From NCBI RefSeq assembly GCF_020881035.1, contig NZ_JAJITC010000003.1, positions 310,001 through 374,000 of the forward strand: a DNA stretch of 64,000 bases, in the 5' to 3' direction. This document shows positions 17,497 through 24,769 of the stretch, one piece after another. Position 1 is the stretch's first letter, and every line of letters starts with the position of its first letter. The position numbers and the translations under genes were made by a program. The notes beneath the pieces were generated by a model. That model was not told where the DNA came from and ran no database searches. It saw nothing but the letters and a program-made list of their open reading frames with translations. Source of the DNA: Paraburkholderia translucens. Lineage in GTDB: Bacteria > Pseudomonadota > Gammaproteobacteria > Burkholderiales > Burkholderiaceae.

Positions 17497-18903
17497 TCAA
17501 GACGCAATCCTTGTCACAGCACTGGAATCGGCCTCAGGTTCCTTTTGACTGACATCAATCCACGAAATCTCCACCCGTAAGCCGCCGAGCGCACGGGATC
17601 TGCCGACGTGGATCGCGGCGCCATGCGCGCCTGCGATGCGCCGCACGATCGACCATCCGAGCCCGCTGCCGCTTTGCCCGCTACCAGACCCACGGAAGAA
17701 TCGCTCTCCCAGTCGTCGCAGGTCGTCTTCCGGGAGACCCGGTCCGCTATCTTCCACAGCCAGCGTAACGTGGCTATCGCGATGGCGAACCGACACCGAA
17801 ATTCGAGCCCGAGTAGGGCTATAGCGGACGGCGTTGTCGACCAGATTGCGAATGAGCGACGCAAGTAGCACCTCGTTGCCTATGACGACGCAGTGTCCTG
17901 GCGCTTCGAACTCGAGTTGCTGCAACCGGCCGATCGACTGCGGGGCGATGTCGGCGACAACCTGCTTCGCTACCGCACCAAGGTCGATAGCAGCGCTGTC
18001 AGCGTTATCGTCCGTCGGCGTCCCGGCTTCGAGCCGCGACAGCAGCAAGAGCTGATCGACGAGATGCACCATACGGTCGCAGCCCTCAAGCACACCAGAG
18101 AGCGCGTGCCTGCGAAGCCCGGCATCGTCTTCCGCCATAGCCACCTGTGCCTGTGCTTTGATTGCGGCGATTGGCGTGCGCAGTTCATGCGCGGCATCTG
18201 CGGTGAACCGCCGCTCCGCGTCGAGCACGGCCCGAATGCGATCGAACAGACGGTTGAGCGCATCGAGCATCGGCTGCATTTCTTGCGGTGCGCGATTCAT
18301 CTGGACCGCGTCCAGTGCACGCGGATCGCGCCGCGCCAGCAAGCGCCCCAGGTCCCGTAGCGGCGCCGCGCCTCGTCGGACGGCCCACCAGGTCACGAGC
18401 GCGAGCACCGGCAGCGCGCCGGCCATGGGCCAGAAGGCGCTGCGCATCACCGCCATCAGTATCGAAGTGCGCGAGTCAATCCGCTCCCCCACGTAGACTT
18501 CGACATCGTGCTGCGCGCTGGGAGTTGCAAATACCCGCCATGCCTTGCCATCTATCTCGACGGTCCAAAATCCCGATACCCGCCTCTCCTGGGGAGGCAC
18601 CATGGGTTGCGCGGGCGCATTGGCTGAATGCATTCCGAGCCGCCCTTCGTGGAAAACCTGAAATACCACCTTCGGCGCGTAGGGATGCAGAATCGGAGCA
18701 TCCAGGGTTTCGTCGTCGTCCGCCGCCTGGGCCTGCTGCATCACCAGCAGCGCCGCAGCCTGCGCGAGATGGCTGTCGAGTAGCTGATCGATTTCACGCC
18801 GCGCGTCCCGCCAGGTGAGTGCGCTCGCGATCAGCCACACGGTCGCTACCACTCCGGTCACGAGCACCAGCAAACGTCCCTGCAGCGAGCGCGGCGGCTT
18901 CAT
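17497..18903 (-). CDS. Sensor histidine kinase, QseC/TctE-like
   Basis: Membrane sensor kinase of 468 residues. Two membrane helices (about 9-29 and 157-175) flank a ~125-residue periplasmic sensor part. A HAMP-like linker follows, then the phospho-acceptor His239 in AAHELRTPIAAIK, the N box SLIRNLVDNAVRYS, and G boxes VEDSGPGLPEDDLRRLGERF and GSGLGWSIV. The start overlaps the stop of the response regulator by 4 bases. It is the last gene of the operon that carries the SHP and diheme cytochrome genes, so its signal may be redox-related or a QseC-like ligand. About 20 residues beyond the usual end contain an FNR-like sequence on the DNA level. Confidence 0.92.
   Translation of the reverse strand: MKPPRSLQGRLLVLVTGVVATVWLIASALTWRDARREIDQLLDSHLAQAAALLVMQQAQAADDDETLDAPILHPYAPKVVFQVFHEGRLGMHSANAPAQPMVPPQERRVSGFWTVEIDGKAWRVFATPSAQHDVEVYVGERIDSRTSILMAVMRSAFWPMAGALPVLALVTWWAVRRGAAPLRDLGRLLARRDPRALDAVQMNRAPQEMQPMLDALNRLFDRIRAVLDAERRFTADAAHELRTPIAAIKAQAQVAMAEDDAGLRRHALSGVLEGCDRMVHLVDQLLLLSRLEAGTPTDDNADSAAIDLGAVAKQVVADIAPQSIGRLQQLEFEAPGHCVVIGNEVLLASLIRNLVDNAVRYSPTRARISVSVRHRDSHVTLAVEDSGPGLPEDDLRRLGERFFRGSGSGQSGSGLGWSIVRRIAGAHGAAIHVGRSRALGGLRVEISWIDVSQKEPEADSSAVTRIAS
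17545..17558. promoter_or_regulatory. FNR-like sequence inside the 3' end of the kinase gene
   Basis: TTGACTGACATCAA fits TTGAC-N4-ATCAA but lies within codons for IDVSQ at the end of the kinase. No gene starts close by in a sensible orientation, so it may be a relic of a former promoter or chance. Confidence 0.25.
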
Positions 18904-19616
18904 GGCTCGTCCGTAGTTTCGCGCAGCAGCACGTAGCCTACGCCGCGCACGGTCCGAATCAGGTCGCTGCCGAGCTTGCTTCTGAGGCGATGCACATGCA
19001 CTTCGACCGCGTTGCTTTCCACTTCCTGGCCCCAGCTATACAGATGCTGCTCGATCTGTTCGCGCGAAAGAACGTGGCCCGCATTCAGCATCAACACATG
19101 CAGCAGATCGAACTCGCGCGCAGACAGCGTCACGGGGGCGCCATCGCGGTACACCATACGCGATGCCGGTTCCAGCACGACATCCTGAGCCTCAAGCCGC
19201 TCGCGCGGCCGGCCATGCGAGCGGCGCACCAGTGCGCGCAGCCGGGCGCCGAGTTCGTGGAGATCGATCGGTTTGACCACGTAGTCGTCGGCGCCGATGT
19301 CGAGCCCGCGGATGCGATCGGGCACAGCATCGCGGGCTGTGAGCACCAGAATGGGAAGCTCCACACCGGCGCGGCGCACGTTTAGCAGCACATCGATCCC
19401 GTCCATGCGCGGCAGGCCGAGATCGAGGACCGCGGCCGCGTAGGGATGGGCGCGCAGCTCGCGCTGCGCCGCCTCGCCGTCGCGAACCCAGTCGACCTGA
19501 AAGCCCTGCTGTCGCAAACCGGCACGCATGCCGTCGCCGAGCAGGGGGTCGTCTTCGACAAGCAGAATGCGCACGCGTGAAATGTCCTGTCGATTGGGAT
19601 CAGTCGCCGTCGCCAT
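18900..19616 (-). CDS. OmpR-family response regulator, QseB-like
   Basis: A 238-residue DNA-binding response regulator. The receiver has the acidic cluster LLVEDDPLLG, phospho-acceptor Asp65 in AVLDLGLPRMDGID, LTARD and the conserved Lys in DDYVVKP. The winged-helix output domain ends with VEVHVHRLRSKLGSDLIRTVRGVGYVL. The ATG at 19616 overlaps the end of the cytochrome b gene; GTG at 19574, preceded by CAGGA, would give the usual VRILLVEDD start and is a serious alternative. Paired kinase follows with a 4-base overlap. Co-transcription with the cytochrome genes is likely from the overlaps. Confidence 0.92.
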   Translation of the reverse strand: MATATDPNRQDISRVRILLVEDDPLLGDGMRAGLRQQGFQVDWVRDGEAAQRELRAHPYAAAVLDLGLPRMDGIDVLLNVRRAGVELPILVLTARDAVPDRIRGLDIGADDYVVKPIDLHELGARLRALVRRSHGRPRERLEAQDVVLEPASRMVYRDGAPVTLSAREFDLLHVLMLNAGHVLSREQIEQHLYSWGQEVESNAVEVHVHRLRSKLGSDLIRTVRGVGYVLLRETTDEP

Positions 19617-20337
19617 CTCCGTCGGTCCGCAGATGTGCAGCGGAAGCCGCGGATGGATTGGGCGCCGACGCTTGCGGCGCCGCCTGCCATTGTGTCCACC
19701 ACCAGGCGATTGCGGCTGCCATCACCAACGCAGCGAACCCCCAGCGCGCGGTTCGAATGCTCTCGTTGGCGCGGCCCGATTTGTATCCCGTTACCATCGC
19801 ACCAATCAGGTTTTCGCGATGGAGCAGGCTGCTCGCCAGCACCGCTACGACGTGAATGACGATGAGCGCGAGCATGGCGTTTGCAAGGCCCCCATGCAGC
19901 TCGCCAAGCCATTCGCCACCGGTGCTGTTATAGGCGGCCCAGCCGGTCACGCCGACGGCCCAGGTCATGAGCAGCATGGCAATAATCGCGATGGCACCTG
20001 CCGGATTGTGGCCGACATGTCGCTCCGGACGCCCCTTGAGGAGGCTCGCCATGTAGCGGAGGACCGCTCTTGGCGAGCGCACGAAGGCGGAGAACCGGGC
20101 GTATCGAGTTCCCATCACTCCCCAGACGATGCGAAACGCTACGAGGCCGACCATCGTGTACCCCAGCGTCGCGTGCAGCAGGCGCCATCGCTCGCTTTCC
20201 GCCGTCAGCCATGCGCCGGCGAACGAGGCAACCATCAGCCAGTGGAATACGCGCACGGGCGCGTCCCATACCAGAATCCGGACCGTGCCGGGCGCGTGCG
20301 CGTCGTTGTCAGCGCGGGATACCCATGTATCGTTCAT
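19600..20337 (-). CDS. Di-heme cytochrome b (hydrogenase-type/b561 family) of the SHP cluster
   Basis: A 245-residue membrane cytochrome b. Paired heme-ligand histidines can be placed in VRVFHWLMVASFAGAW, WRLLHATLGYTMVGLVAFRI, WLGELHGGLANAMLALIVIH and the following helix. The start at 20337 follows AAGGAAA and overlaps the 3' end of the diheme cytochrome c gene by 29 bases. Clusters of SHP, diheme cytochrome c and this cytochrome b are known from Rhodobacter and Shewanella; the b subunit is thought to pass quinol electrons to the diheme cytochrome. The C-terminal tail is Asp/Gly-rich and overlaps the response-regulator start. Confidence 0.88.
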   Translation of the reverse strand: MNDTWVSRADNDAHAPGTVRILVWDAPVRVFHWLMVASFAGAWLTAESERWRLLHATLGYTMVGLVAFRIVWGVMGTRYARFSAFVRSPRAVLRYMASLLKGRPERHVGHNPAGAIAIIAMLLMTWAVGVTGWAAYNSTGGEWLGELHGGLANAMLALIVIHVVAVLASSLLHRENLIGAMVTGYKSGRANESIRTARWGFAALVMAAAIAWWWTQWQAAPQASAPNPSAASAAHLRTDGDGDGD

Positions 20338-20794
20338 CGAAATTTCCTTGATCTGCCCGCGTATGACAGGCGGCGCAGTTCGATGCGCTCCTGATTGCCG
20401 GACGCCGCCACGTCGACGCAGGAACTTCGTCGTGCGCGCCCATGAACCACGTTGAGCGGGTAATGCGATCCTCGGGCGGCGCGTTCGTCGTCCGCCCCGC
20501 GTTTGCGGCATGGCCCGTAAGCCAGCTTTCGAGCTGCTTCACCGAGGCGGGGTCCAGAGACGCGTTAGTGCCGAAGTGGTGATCGAGATTGTTGAGGATG
20601 CGTCGCCACGAATCCGCGGGCAACATACCTGGCGGATAGGCCAGGTGGCAGGCGGCGCACTCCTGCTGGTATTTGGGCAGTGGCGTCACGGATCTTGCAT
20701 GCTGCTCGTCCTCTGCGAAAGCAACGCCTGCAAGCACGGTCGCGGCAAGTGTCGTGAACGCGTATGCGATAACAGTAGCGAATCGGATTCCCAT
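20309..20794 (-). CDS. Periplasmic diheme cytochrome c (DHC)
   Basis: A 161-residue exported protein with a signal peptide ending near VAFAE. It has two CxxCH heme sites, CAACH at residues 46-50 and CAACH at 140-144, with LDHHFGTNASLDPASVKQLE between. Size and heme spacing match the DHC of SHP clusters, an electron donor to the oxygen- and NO-binding SHP cytochrome. It follows the DUF1924 gene after 47 bases and overlaps the cytochrome b start. Confidence 0.9.
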   Translation of the reverse strand: MGIRFATVIAYAFTTLAATVLAGVAFAEDEQHARSVTPLPKYQQECAACHLAYPPGMLPADSWRRILNNLDHHFGTNASLDPASVKQLESWLTGHAANAGRTTNAPPEDRITRSTWFMGAHDEVPASTWRRPAIRSASNCAACHTRADQGNFDERYMGIPR

Positions 20795-20841
20795 GTGTCA
20801 GTCACCCGCGAAGTCATCGATGTCGATCCCGCTCGTGCGTG

Positions 20842-21258
20842 CTATGGCTTGAGCGTCAATAGCCAACTCAAGATGTCGGCTTTCTCCGACGCCGTGCACT
20901 CGCGCCCAACCACATCCCCGCAATTGCGGCGGAACCACTTTTCCGTTTTTGCCGCATCCGTAAAGCGCTCCGGATTGAAGGCCGGTGCAAGCGGAGCAAT
21001 CGTCTTGCCAGTGGCTGCATGCAGTCCGCTTCCGGTCGGCGCGGCGCCGTGGCACGTCGCACAGGCCCACTCACGGCCATGTCGCGTGGTGAAGAACTGT
21101 TGACCTCGCGAGGGAACAGGCGCAGTTCCCGACTGCGCGGCGTAGTCGTTCAGGATTTGCGCAGGAGATTCCGCGTACGCGGCTGAAACACCGGTGGCAG
21201 TGACAACGCCGAAGACGTACAGCAAGCGAAGCGCGCGCGGGCGCCCAGACTTGAGCAT
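20842..21258 (-). CDS. SHP-like monoheme cytochrome c (DUF1924)
   Basis: A 138-residue exported cytochrome with a signal peptide ending near AAYAE and a single heme site CATCH at 66-70. The C-terminal part KWFRRNCGDVVGRECTASEK, then ADILSWL, is the typical DUF1924/SHP block with a Cys pair and an Asn that in SHP serves as a detachable heme ligand. SHP binds oxygen and NO and is thought to reduce oxygen or NO species. It is the first gene of an operon (SHP, DHC, cytochrome b, response regulator, kinase) and has FNR-type boxes upstream. Confidence 0.88.
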   Translation of the reverse strand: MLKSGRPRALRLLYVFGVVTATGVSAAYAESPAQILNDYAAQSGTAPVPSRGQQFFTTRHGREWACATCHGAAPTGSGLHAATGKTIAPLAPAFNPERFTDAAKTEKWFRRNCGDVVGRECTASEKADILSWLLTLKP

Positions 21259-21360
21259 CGTGAATTCTCCCAGTGGATGCTCTACATGTTCGGGCGGCTT
21301 TCTTACCGGATTCTTAACGCCGCCATCGACCCCATTCTCAACAGTAGCGCTCTGCCTGGG

Positions 21361-21374
21361 TTGACCTGAATCAA
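21361..21374 (-). promoter_or_regulatory. FNR/ANR-type box upstream of the SHP operon
   Basis: TTGACCTGAATCAA fits TTGAC-N4-ATCAA and lies inside the larger inverted repeat GGGTTGA-N6-TCAACCC. The centre at 21367.5 predicts a minus-strand start near 21326, 68 bases before the SHP start codon. This is the best placed of the boxes for this operon. Confidence 0.7.
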
Positions 21375-21456
21375 CCCTGTCGGATCAAGCGGTGGTTAGT
21401 ACGCACGGGGCCAGAGAAAAGACCTGCTGACCGTGCAGCATCATGCGGGCGATGAA

Positions 21457-21470
21457 TTGACGTAAGTCAA
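21457..21470. promoter_or_regulatory. Second FNR/ANR-type box upstream of the SHP operon
   Basis: TTGACGTAAGTCAA fits TTGAC-N4-GTCAA and lies 96 bases upstream of the first box. It could be an upstream activating site for the SHP operon or serve an unrecognised rightward transcript. The surrounding interval 21259-21767 otherwise contains no supported gene. Confidence 0.6.
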
Positions 21471-21767
21471 TGGTTATAGCGGCAACATTCGTCAATTGAA
21501 GCAAGCCTTTCTCTGCGGCGCATGTGAACGCTCCGTGTGCATGAAGAAGGCGACGATGTACGTTGTTTAGCGTTTGAGACGAGTTCTCGTTTTGTCTGGC
21601 TGGCATTGCTCTGGACGGAACGGCTCTGGCCGAATCCCCCCGGTAGAACGTTGCGCTTCAGGTCGACCGCTGGAGATGGGGGCATGGACCGGGTCCGGGC
21701 ATGACGGGCGGCGCGAGGTCAGTACGAGATCGGACACGTTTACCCTCTGTGATCGTTTCCATATTCG

Positions 21768-22838
21768 TCAGGCGCACTCGTACCAGCCCTTTGAGCGGTT
21801 GACGATGCGCACCACGAGCAGCATGACGGGCACTTCGATCAGCACGCCCACGACGGTCGCGAGCGCAGCCCCTGAATTGAAGCCGAACAGACCGATTGCG
21901 GTGGCGACAGCCAGTTCGAAGAAGTTCGACGCGCCAATCAGCGCCGACGGACAGGCAATGTTGTGCTTCTCGCCGACCGCGCGATTGAGCCCGTAGGCAA
22001 GCGCCGAATTGAACAACACCTGGATCAGGATCGGCACCGCGAGCAGCACGATAACGAGCGGCTGCTTCAGGATGGCTTCGCCCTGGAACGCGAAGAGCAG
22101 CACCAGCGTCGCCAGCAGCGCGGTGATGGACCATGGGCCGATCCTTGCCATGGCAGCATCGAATGCCGCCTGCCCCCGGACAAGGAGCACCTGGCGCAGG
22201 ATCTGCGCGAGGATGACCGGAATCACGATGTAGAGCACGACGGACGTGAGAAGCGTCGCCCACGGCACCGTGATCGAGGAAATGCCAAGCAGCAGGCCGA
22301 CGAGCGGCGCAAAGGCGACCACCATGATGCTGTCGTTCAGCGCGACCTGAGAGAGCGTGAACAGAGGATCACCGCCGGTCAGGCGGCTCCAGACGAACAC
22401 CATCGCCGTACAGGGCGCCGCTGCGAGCAGGATCAGACCCGCGACGTAGCTGTCGAGTTGCTCTGCAGGCAGCATCGGCGCGAACAGGTGCTTGACGAAG
22501 AGCCATGCGAGCAGCGCCATTGAGAACGGTTTGACCAGCCAGTTCACGACGAGCGTTACGCCGATGCCCTTGACGTGCTGGCGCACCTCGTGCAGCGCGC
22601 CGAAGTCGACCTTGACGAGCATCGGGATGATCATCACCCAGATCAGCAAGCCGACCGGCAGGTTGACATGCGCATATTCCAGCCGGCCAATCGTCTGGAA
22701 GACACCAGGCAGCACCTGTCCAAGCAGGATGCCGGCGACAATGCACAGCGCGACCCAGACGGTCAGGTAGCGCTCAAAGAAGCTGATGGCCGGCTTCGCG
22801 GCCGGCTTCCCCGAAGCGGCAACATTGGGGGTGTTCAT
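21768..22838 (-). CDS. acr3: Arsenite efflux permease, ACR3 family
   Basis: A 356-residue, ten-helix inner membrane exporter of As(III). It starts with ISFFERYLTVWVALCIVAGI, the usual ACR3 opening, and contains the conserved Cys in LAAAPCTAMVFVWSRLT and the NWLVKPFSMALLAWLF segment. It is the last gene of a minus-strand arsenic operon (arsR, arsI, arsC, acr3), 22 bases after arsC. Confidence 0.95.
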   Translation of the reverse strand: MNTPNVAASGKPAAKPAISFFERYLTVWVALCIVAGILLGQVLPGVFQTIGRLEYAHVNLPVGLLIWVMIIPMLVKVDFGALHEVRQHVKGIGVTLVVNWLVKPFSMALLAWLFVKHLFAPMLPAEQLDSYVAGLILLAAAPCTAMVFVWSRLTGGDPLFTLSQVALNDSIMVVAFAPLVGLLLGISSITVPWATLLTSVVLYIVIPVILAQILRQVLLVRGQAAFDAAMARIGPWSITALLATLVLLFAFQGEAILKQPLVIVLLAVPILIQVLFNSALAYGLNRAVGEKHNIACPSALIGASNFFELAVATAIGLFGFNSGAALATVVGVLIEVPVMLLVVRIVNRSKGWYECA

Positions 22839-22860
22839 GAAGTGACTCGATCAAAAGGGT

Positions 22861-23355
22861 TCAGCTCTGAACGATGTCGTTTAGAGCCTGCTGCAGTTGG
22901 GCGTTGTCAAGTCTTTCGAGTGGGAGCGCAAGCAGTTGCAGCATGCGGTAGCCGATCGCTTCGCGCGTGAGTTCGAATGCTTGCCGCTTACCTTCATCAC
23001 CACCGGGCGCGTTCGACGGATCGGCGTAGCCCCAGTGAACCTTGACAGGGCGGCCCGGCCAGAACGGACACGCCTCGGCCGCGGCGCTGTCGCAGACCGT
23101 GATGACGATGCGCATCTCGGGTGCGCCGTCCTGCGCGAATTCATCCCAGCTTTTGCTGCGATAGCCTTGCGTATCGATGCCGGCGTTCGTCAGCGCTTCG
23201 AGCGCGAACGGATTGATGCGACCGCTCGGCGCACTGCCTGCGCTGTACGCGCGGACGTCCTTGCCGAGCTTCTTCGCCCAATGGTTCAGCATGCCTTCGG
23301 AAAGCACACTGCGCGCGGAATTGTGCGTGCAGAGGATGAGTACGTTCGTGGTCAT
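22861..23355 (-). CDS. arsC: Arsenate reductase ArsC, low-molecular-weight phosphatase type
   Basis: A 164-residue cytoplasmic enzyme that reduces arsenate to arsenite for export. The P-loop VLILCTHNSARSVLSEGML carries catalytic Cys9 and Arg15. A further Cys lies in TVCDSAAAEACPFWPG. The C-terminal part resembles glutaredoxin- or thioredoxin-coupled ArsC of proteobacteria. It sits between arsI and acr3 in one operon. Confidence 0.93.
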   Translation of the reverse strand: MTTNVLILCTHNSARSVLSEGMLNHWAKKLGKDVRAYSAGSAPSGRINPFALEALTNAGIDTQGYRSKSWDEFAQDGAPEMRIVITVCDSAAAEACPFWPGRPVKVHWGYADPSNAPGGDEGKRQAFELTREAIGYRMLQLLALPLERLDNAQLQQALNDIVQS

Positions 23356-23378
23356 GGTGTTGTCTGTGGGCAGCGTGA

Positions 23379-23855
23379 TCAGCAGCAGGCCGAACCGGCA
23401 GGTTTAACAGGGATGCCAACAGGTTTGCCGCTCGGAGCACAGCAGGACGTTGCCCCTGCCGACGACGATGTTTGCCTGCTCTCGCCATATACCGGCGCGC
23501 CGTCCAGCGTATGGAAGTGCTCCCAGGCAATCCCCTGCGGATCGAGAAGCCAGTGCTTGTCGCTGCGCGCATAGCAGCAGGTTGTCTCGCCCTGGTCGAG
23601 CAGTGCCATGTCCGCGGCCTCCGCCCGCGTTGCCAGTTCGGCAAGCTCTGCCGCGTCGTCCACCTGGAAGCCGAGGTGGTCGACGCCGGCATTTGTGCCG
23701 CGCGTTGAAATCGCAAAGTTCACGCGGGGATCGTCCAGCATCCATTTGGCGTAGTCCGCCTCGACGCGCGCCGGTTCTGCGGCGAACAGCTTCGAATAGA
23801 ACGCGACACTGGCTGCGAGGTCGTCAACGTGGACGTGGATGTGAAACCGCTTCAT
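23379..23855 (-). CDS. arsI: ArsI/CadI family dioxygenase (C-As lyase-like) with Cys-rich tail
   Basis: A 158-residue vicinal-oxygen-chelate protein, probably cleaving the C-As bond of methylated or aromatic trivalent arsenicals. Iron ligands are likely an N-terminal His (KRFHIHVHV), His60 in VDHLGFQV and Glu112 in IAWEHFHT. The vicinal Cys93-Cys94 pair in TTCCYARSDKHW fits the organoarsenical site of ArsI. A ~30-residue C-terminal tail adds two more Cys pairs (SCCAPSG and the terminal ACC), possibly an extra As(III)-binding arm. Confidence 0.88.
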   Translation of the reverse strand: MKRFHIHVHVDDLAASVAFYSKLFAAEPARVEADYAKWMLDDPRVNFAISTRGTNAGVDHLGFQVDDAAELAELATRAEAADMALLDQGETTCCYARSDKHWLLDPQGIAWEHFHTLDGAPVYGESRQTSSSAGATSCCAPSGKPVGIPVKPAGSACC

Positions 23856-23867
23856 GTTGGTTCTCCG

Positions 23868-24191
23868 TCAAGATTTGCATGAGTCCGCGCCAGGTTCAAG
23901 GCAAGGCTGCCCCTGACAGCAGTTTTCGGTCAGAAAGCCAAGCACCGCGCTCATATGGTGATAAGCGGCGCGATAGATCAGGCTGCGCCCGTCGCGCTCC
24001 TGCGTGACCAGCCCCGCGTTCATCAGCTCCTTCAGGTGAAAGGAGAGCGTCGCGTTGGGAACCTCGAGCTGTTCCGCCATGGCGCCCGGTGTCAAGCCGC
24101 TCGGGCCAGCGACCACCAGCATGCGGAACACACGCAGTCGCAGTTCGTGGGCAAGCGCCGCAAGCGCGCGGATAACGTCTTTATCTTCCAT
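23868..24191 (-). CDS. arsR: ArsR/SmtB family arsenic-responsive repressor
   Basis: A 107-residue winged-helix repressor heading the ars operon. The DNA-recognition helix is in MAEQLEVPNATLSFHLKELM and the wing follows in VTQERDGRSLIYR. Cysteines that may bind As(III) are at the C-terminus (ENCCQGQPC), not in the alpha-3 ELCVCDL motif of E. coli ArsR, so this is the C-terminal-site type. A candidate operator lies 10-30 bases upstream. Confidence 0.93.
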   Translation of the reverse strand: MEDKDVIRALAALAHELRLRVFRMLVVAGPSGLTPGAMAEQLEVPNATLSFHLKELMNAGLVTQERDGRSLIYRAAYHHMSAVLGFLTENCCQGQPCLEPGADSCKS

Positions 24192-24200
24192 AGTTCCAAT

Positions 24201-24220
24201 TTATTCGAAATGTTGAATGA
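24201..24220. promoter_or_regulatory. Candidate ArsR operator
   Basis: TTATTCGAAATGTTGAATGA contains ATTC-N8-GAAT with 5 of 6 bases matching between the full arms. It lies directly upstream of arsR, where autorepression would act. Inferred from position and symmetry. Confidence 0.5.
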
Positions 24221-24292
24221 AAGCAAGCCAGCGCTGCGGTTCACCGGGGACATACGCTCTCTGACGTCCATGCGCGCGGCCAAACCGCCGCG

Positions 24293-24699
24293 CTAGCTAG
24301 AAACAACGTGTGGCAACGCCGACGCAGTGAGATCAAAGGCGGCTATCGTTTTGAGAGCGGACGGCATCGCGACGATGGTCCAAGGACCGTCCGGCGGCAC
24401 GGGCCAGGAAGCCCCTTTGCCGAAGTTGGGAGGATGATCTCGCTCCCCATAGCAGGTGACGAATTGGAATAACAGATTTCCGCCGTTCAGCCCGAGAGAA
24501 AGATGTCCAATCTCCTCGATTGATGTTGCCCGCAACCTTGATCTACGACTTTGCGCTGAAACCCCTTCGGCTCGATGAAGACATTCACGATCGGGCCGCC
24601 GCCAGGCGAAAGCGCGCGGAGTTCGTCCCGACCATGGGCTGCCTGGCCCTTTACGTTCGGTGATTTGCCCGTACGATTCGACCGCATCCAGCGCCGCAT
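24293..24699 (-). pseudogene. Possible frameshifted hypothetical gene
   Basis: Two overlapping minus-strand frames look coding in protein texture. The upstream one gives KSPNVKGQAAHGRDELRALS, then PGGGPIVNVFIEPKGFQRK; the downstream one gives IEEIGHLSLGLNGGNLLFQF, then VTCYGERDHPPNFGKGASWP and ends at 24293. A single frameshift near 24530-24540 would join them. I do not recognise the family, and the upstream frame has no good ribosome site. It could equally be chance. Confidence 0.3.
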
Positions 24700-24769
24700 G
24701 CTGATTGGGCTATCGACGCGGATCGGACTTTCGGCTTATCCGCAAGGGCTGTCCAGCCGTGAAGGGCAC

